Origin: Micromonospora sp. WMMA1947
Lineage (GTDB): Bacteria > Actinomycetota > Actinomycetes > Mycobacteriales > Micromonosporaceae
Assembly: GCF_027497355.1 (NCBI RefSeq)
Contig: NZ_CP114909.1
Span: 4,173,001-4,237,000, forward strand
Direction of reading: 5' to 3'
DNA: 64,000 bases
The notes beneath the pieces were generated by a model that searched no databases, was not told the origin of the DNA, and was given only the letters and a program-made list of their open reading frames with translations. Positions 60,548-64,000 of this stretch are shown here, one piece after another (the first letter of the stretch is position 1; each line of letters opens with the position of its first letter). Made by a program: the position numbers and the translations under genes.

Positions 60548-60639
60548 CGGCTGAAACCGCCTTGCACCAGGCGGTTGCGGCCGTTGTGGCGTGCGCTCTC
60601 CCCGCTGCGCGGGAAACAGTCAATTAAGGACTGGGAAAC
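60548..60639 (+). promoter_or_regulatory. Leader hairpin and GlnR-like box upstream of urtA
   Basis: AACCGCC (60555-60561) and GGCGGTT (60570-60576) form a stem with an 8-nt loop, extended by CGGC/GCCG outside. Downstream, GAAAC occurs at 60613-60617 and 60635-60639, 22 bp apart start to start, which is the spacing of the b-sites in GlnR boxes. The a-site between them is poor. GlnR controls urea and urease genes in actinomycetes, so nitrogen control is plausible. Confidence 0.35.
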
Positions 60640-60789
60640 GTCCGCGCAATCATGCCGGTCGACGCTTTGCGTGCCCGTAGCCAATGCGATGACCGTAGTT
60701 GACGTCCACCCGTCGGCTCCGGCGTCGCCAACTCCACCGGACCGCACCGACCGTCCTTTCGCTACCTGAGTGCACCGCAGGGAGATTAG

Positions 60790-62034
60790 ATGTCACTTCT
60801 TCGGAGCCGCCGCATCATGGCGGGTGCCATGACCCTCGTCGCCGCGGTCGCCGTGACCGCGTGCGGCAGCAAGACCAGTGACGAGGGCGGCGCGGCCGGC
60901 GTCACCGCCGACGTCTCCGGCAACACCGTCAAGGTGGGCCTGCTCAACTCGCTCTCCGGCACCATGGCGATCAGCGAGGTCACCGTCCGCGACTCCATCA
61001 TGCTCGCCGTCGAGGAGATCAACGCGGCCGGCGGCGTCCTCGGCAAGAAGATCCAGCCGATCGGGGAGGACGGCGCCTCGGACTGGCCCACCTTCGCGGA
61101 GAAGGCCGAGAAGCTCATCTCCGAGGACCGGGTGGCCGCCGTTTTCGGCTGCTGGACGTCGGCCAGCCGCAAGGCGGTCAAGCCGGTGTTCGAGAAGAAC
61201 AAGGCGCTGCTGTTCTACCCGGTGCAGTACGAGGGTCTGGAACAGTCGCCCTACATCTTCTACACGGGCGCGACGACCAACCAGCAGATCGTCCCCGGGC
61301 TCGACTACCTCAAGGCTCAGGGAACGAAATCGGTCTACCTGGTCGGCAGCGACTACGTCTTCCCGCGCACGGCCAACAAAATCATCAAGGCGTACGCGGC
61401 GGCGAACGGCATGACAGTGGTCGGCGAGGATTACGCGCCACTCGGATCGACCGAATTCGGCACGATCGTCAACAAGGTCAAGTCGTCCGGCGCGAAGGCG
61501 GTCTTCAACACCCTCAACGGCGACAGCAACGTGGCGTTCTTCAAGGAGTACAAGTCGGCCGGGCTGACCGCCGCCGCGATGCCGGTGGTCTCGGTGTCCA
61601 TCGCCGAGGAGGAGGTCAAGGGCATCGGCACCCAGTACCTGGAGGGCCAGCTGACCGCCTGGAACTACTACCAGACCACGCCCGGCGCGGCGAACAACAA
61701 GTTCGTGGCCGCGTACAAGGCGAAGTACGGCGCGGACAAGCCGACGAGCGACCCGATGGAGGCCGCCTACGTCAGCGTCTACCTGTGGAAGGCGATGGTC
61801 GAGAAGGCCGGCACGTTCGACGTCGAGAAGGTCCGTGGCGCCTCCGACGGAATCACCTTCGAGGCGCCGGAGGGCCTGGTCACCGTCGACGGCAAGACCC
61901 AGCACATCGCCAAGACCGCCCGCATCGGCAAGGTCGGCGCGGACGGCCTGATCACCGAGGTGTGGAACTCCGGCAAGCCGATCGCGCCGGACCCGTACCT
62001 CAAGACCTATCCGTGGGCGAGCGGTCTGAGCTGA
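60790..62034 (+). CDS. urtA: Urea ABC transporter substrate-binding lipoprotein
   Basis: 414 residues. Lipoprotein signal [19 protein letters not shown] with lipobox VTAC. The mature part has [40 protein letters not shown] and the UrtA-typical [39 protein letters not shown] and [22 protein letters not shown] precedes ATG 60790. It captures urea (or short amides) outside the cell for UrtBC. Its 400-bp upstream region is unusually structured. Confidence 0.93.
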   Translation: MSLLRSRRIMAGAMTLVAAVAVTACGSKTSDEGGAAGVTADVSGNTVKVGLLNSLSGTMAISEVTVRDSIMLAVEEINAAGGVLGKKIQPIGEDGASDWPTFAEKAEKLISEDRVAAVFGCWTSASRKAVKPVFEKNKALLFYPVQYEGLEQSPYIFYTGATTNQQIVPGLDYLKAQGTKSVYLVGSDYVFPRTANKIIKAYAAANGMTVVGEDYAPLGSTEFGTIVNKVKSSGAKAVFNTLNGDSNVAFFKEYKSAGLTAAAMPVVSVSIAEEEVKGIGTQYLEGQLTAWNYYQTTPGAANNKFVAAYKAKYGADKPTSDPMEAAYVSVYLWKAMVEKAGTFDVEKVRGASDGITFEAPEGLVTVDGKTQHIAKTARIGKVGADGLITEVWNSGKPIAPDPYLKTYPWASGLS

Positions 62035-62110
62035 CGACGCCGGCCCCGGGCGGGCACCGCGACGACGCGCCCCGCCCGGGTCCCCGACCAGCAGTACGGG
62101 AGTACCCACC

Positions 62111-62998
62111 GTGACAGTCCTCTTCGGTCAACTCTTCACCGGCATCAGCATCGGCGCTGTCCTGCTGCTCATCGCGCTCGGGCTGGCGCTGACCTTCGGC
62201 CAGATGAACGTCATCAACATGGCGCACGGCGAGTTCATCATGGCCGGCGCCTACACCACGTACGTGCTGCAACAGAGCATCACCGGCGCCGGCCTGTCGC
62301 TGCTGGTCGCGCTGCCTGTCGCGTTCGTGGTCGCCGGCACGATGGGGGTGCTGCTGGAGATCCTGCTGATCCGCCGGCTCTACGCCCGGCCCCTGGACAC
62401 CCTGCTGGTCACCTGGGGCGTGTCCCTGATGCTGCAACAGCTCGCCCGGGACATCTTCGGCAGTCCGAACGTGCAGACCCGCGCGCCGGACCTGCTCACC
62501 GGCAACGTGGCCCTGCCCGGCGGGCTGACGGTCGCCAACAACCGGCTGTTCATCCTGGCCCTGGCCCTGGCCGCCGTCGCCGTCCTCACCCTGGCGCTGC
62601 GGCTCACCCCGTTGGGGCGCCGGATCCGCGCGGTCGTGCAGAACCGCGACCTCGCCGCGGTGTCCGGCGTACCCACCGCCCGGGTCGACCGGACGACCTT
62701 CTTCCTCGGCTCGGGCCTGGCCGGGCTCGCCGGGGTGGCGCTCACCCTGCTCGGCCCGATCGGCCCGACCATGGGCACCAATCTGATCATCGACGCCTTC
62801 CTGGTCGTCGTGGTCGGCGGGATCGGGCAGCTCAAGGGCAGCGTGATCGTCGCCTTCGCCCTCGGGGTCCTCCAGGCCACCGGGGAGTACCTCACCACCC
62901 TCAGCGTCGCCAAGGTGATCGTCTTCGTGGCGATCGTCGCGTTCCTCCAGTGGCGGCCACAGGGCCTGTTCACCCTGCGGACCAGGAGCCTCGCATGA
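62111..62998 (+). CDS. urtB: Urea ABC transporter permease UrtB
   Basis: 295 residues from GTG 62111. A branched-chain-amino-acid-type (LivH-like) permease with about eight hydrophobic segments: LFTGISIGAVLLLIALGLAL, TFGQMNVINMAHGEFIMAGA and the cytoplasmic EAA-like loop RIRAVVQNRDLAAVSGVPTA. It forms one half of the membrane channel with UrtC. Its TGA overlaps the urtC ATG. Confidence 0.92.
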   Translation: MTVLFGQLFTGISIGAVLLLIALGLALTFGQMNVINMAHGEFIMAGAYTTYVLQQSITGAGLSLLVALPVAFVVAGTMGVLLEILLIRRLYARPLDTLLVTWGVSLMLQQLARDIFGSPNVQTRAPDLLTGNVALPGGLTVANNRLFILALALAAVAVLTLALRLTPLGRRIRAVVQNRDLAAVSGVPTARVDRTTFFLGSGLAGLAGVALTLLGPIGPTMGTNLIIDAFLVVVVGGIGQLKGSVIVAFALGVLQATGEYLTTLSVAKVIVFVAIVAFLQWRPQGLFTLRTRSLA

Positions 62999-64000
62999 CC
63001 GCCGTGACACCCGCGCCGCCGAGCACCGCCGACCCGCCGGCCCCGGCCGGCACCGCACCGGGAAGCCGACCGGGTGGCCGGTCCCGGCTGCGCGCGGCGG
63101 CGGGGTTCGCGTTCGGCGCGGCTCTGCTGTTCGCCGTCGCGCCGCTGGCGCTGTCGGACTTCCGGCTGGCCCTGCTCGCCAAGTACCTCTGCGTCGCCAT
63201 GGTGGCCGTCGGCATCGGCATCGCCTGGGGACGCGGCGGCATGCTCACCCTCGGCCAGGGCGTCTTCTTCGGCCTGGGCGGCTACGCGATGGCCATGCAC
63301 CTCAAGCTCGCCGACGCGGGTCCCGGTGGGATGCCCGACTTCATGCAGCTGTACGGGCAACTCGACGAACTACCGGTCTGGTGGCGGCCGTTCGCCAGCC
63401 CGTGGTTCGCGCTGCCGGCCACGGTGCTGCTGCCGATGGCCGTCGCCTTCGGGCTCGGCTCACTGGTGTTCCGCCGCCGGGTGCGGGGCGCGTACTTCGC
63501 CATCCTCAGCCAGGCGCTCGCCGCCGCCATGGTGATCCTGCTGATCGGCCAGCAGGGGACCACGGGCGGCACCAACGGGCTCACCGACATCCAGGGCTTC
63601 TTCGGGTACGACCTGGACGACCCGGTCAACCAGCGGATGGTCTACTTCATCATCGCCGGCGTCCTGCTCGCGCTGCTCGCGCTGGCCCGCCAGATCGTCC
63701 ACAGCCGCTACGGGGAACTGCTGGTGGCGGTACGGGACAGCGAGGAGCGGGTCCGTTTCCTCGGCTACGACCCGGCGTCGGTCAAGCTCGTCGCCTACGT
63801 GGTGGCGGCGGGCATGGCGGGCCTCGCCGGCGCGCTGTTCGTGCCGGCGGTGGGCATCATCTCGCCCGCCCTCATCGGCATCGTCCCGTCGATCGAGTTC
63901 GTCATCGGAGTGGCGGTGGGCGGCCGGGCCACGCTGCTCGGACCGGTGCTCGGCGCGGTGGCGGTCGCCTGGGCGCGTACCGCCCTCTCCGAACGTTTCC
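62995..64000 (+). CDS. urtC: Urea ABC transporter permease UrtC (cut by window end)
   Basis: 335 codons are visible from ATG 62995, and the frame is still open at the window edge. A Pro/Ala-rich N-terminal tail of about 30 residues precedes the LivM-like permease domain: AWGRGGMLTLGQGVFFGLGG, RRRVRGAYFAILSQALAAAM, GTTGGTNGLTDIQGFFGYDL and the cytoplasmic loop GELLVAVRDSEERVRFLGYD. It partners UrtB. The ATPase genes urtD and urtE are expected just beyond the window. Confidence 0.92.
   Translation, partial: MTAVTPAPPSTADPPAPAGTAPGSRPGGRSRLRAAAGFAFGAALLFAVAPLALSDFRLALLAKYLCVAMVAVGIGIAWGRGGMLTLGQGVFFGLGGYAMAMHLKLADAGPGGMPDFMQLYGQLDELPVWWRPFASPWFALPATVLLPMAVAFGLGSLVFRRRVRGAYFAILSQALAAAMVILLIGQQGTTGGTNGLTDIQGFFGYDLDDPVNQRMVYFIIAGVLLALLALARQIVHSRYGELLVAVRDSEERVRFLGYDPASVKLVAYVVAAGMAGLAGALFVPAVGIISPALIGIVPSIEFVIGVAVGGRATLLGPVLGAVAVAWARTALSERF

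Noticed and set aside
60455..60640. Guanidine-I (ykkC) riboswitch in the urtA leader
   Set aside because: I could not find the conserved core of that class; only generic competing hairpins are visible.

Overview
The window is very GC-rich actinobacterial DNA with many GTG/TTG starts and long chains of ATGA/GTGA stop-start overlaps. This, an MsiK-style sugar transporter without its own ATPase, F420/LLM and P450 enzymes and a ureABCFGD locus point to a filamentous actinomycete. A Micromonosporaceae-type genome is my best guess, inferred from gene style rather than from a marker gene.

Layout. (1) 1-1612: the tail of a membrane protein, then a BlaI-type repressor and an M56 (BlaR1-like) metallopeptidase. 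(2) 1664-27399: a biosynthetic cluster. Its left part holds tailoring genes (Baeyer-Villiger monooxygenase, two methyltransferases, P450, Acg-type nitroreductase, FAD oxidoreductase, then a second P450 and FAD oxidoreductase). Its right part (12572-27399) is a tightly coupled operon: SCP2 protein, degenerate HAD protein, LLM oxidoreductase, two ACPs, three ketosynthases with complete Cys-His-His triads, three ketosynthase-like proteins without them, hydrolase, double-hotdog protein, enoyl-reductase-like SDR, two hotdog dehydratases, FabG-type ketoreductase and a DsbA/HCCA-isomerase-like protein. This is the gene set expected of a highly reducing (polyene-forming) type II polyketide synthase. 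Two apparently identical, inverted IS5-family elements (8863-9771 and 28332-29240) flank its right part.

(3) 29241-33530: WYL regulator divergent from an epoxide hydrolase, an NmrA-like protein and a frameshifted AlkZ-type gene. (4) 33671-39568: a beta-glucoside uptake/hydrolysis operon (binding protein, two permeases, GH1) divergent from a LacI regulator, with three AACCGGTT operators. (5) 40063-42217: a complete IS21-family element with a 5-bp target duplication. (6) 42484-53750: accessory genes, including a membrane-anchored NUDIX-like protein, SGNH hydrolase, methyltransferase/TetR pair with twin operators, GNAT, a truncated LuxR gene, a 56-G homopolymer that is probably an assembly artefact, an MFS/CGNR pair, a DUF574-type methyltransferase and a large protein with a YfaP/DUF2135-like domain. 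(7) 54169-64000: urease structural and accessory genes (ureABC, F, G, D), a MarR regulator, a cytoplasmic AmiC/UrtA-like binding protein, and the start of a urea ABC transporter operon (urtA, urtB, partial urtC) behind a long, structured leader.

How the genes fit. In the polyketide cluster ACP-bound chains would be extended by KS/CLF pairs, reduced by the FabG-type KR, dehydrated by the paired hotdog proteins, possibly reduced or isomerised, released by the hydrolase/thioesterase-like proteins and then oxidised and methylated by the left-hand enzymes. No acyltransferase, phosphopantetheinyl transferase or pathway-specific activator is visible, so these would come from elsewhere in the genome. 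The urease and urt genes form a urea uptake and hydrolysis unit for nitrogen supply.
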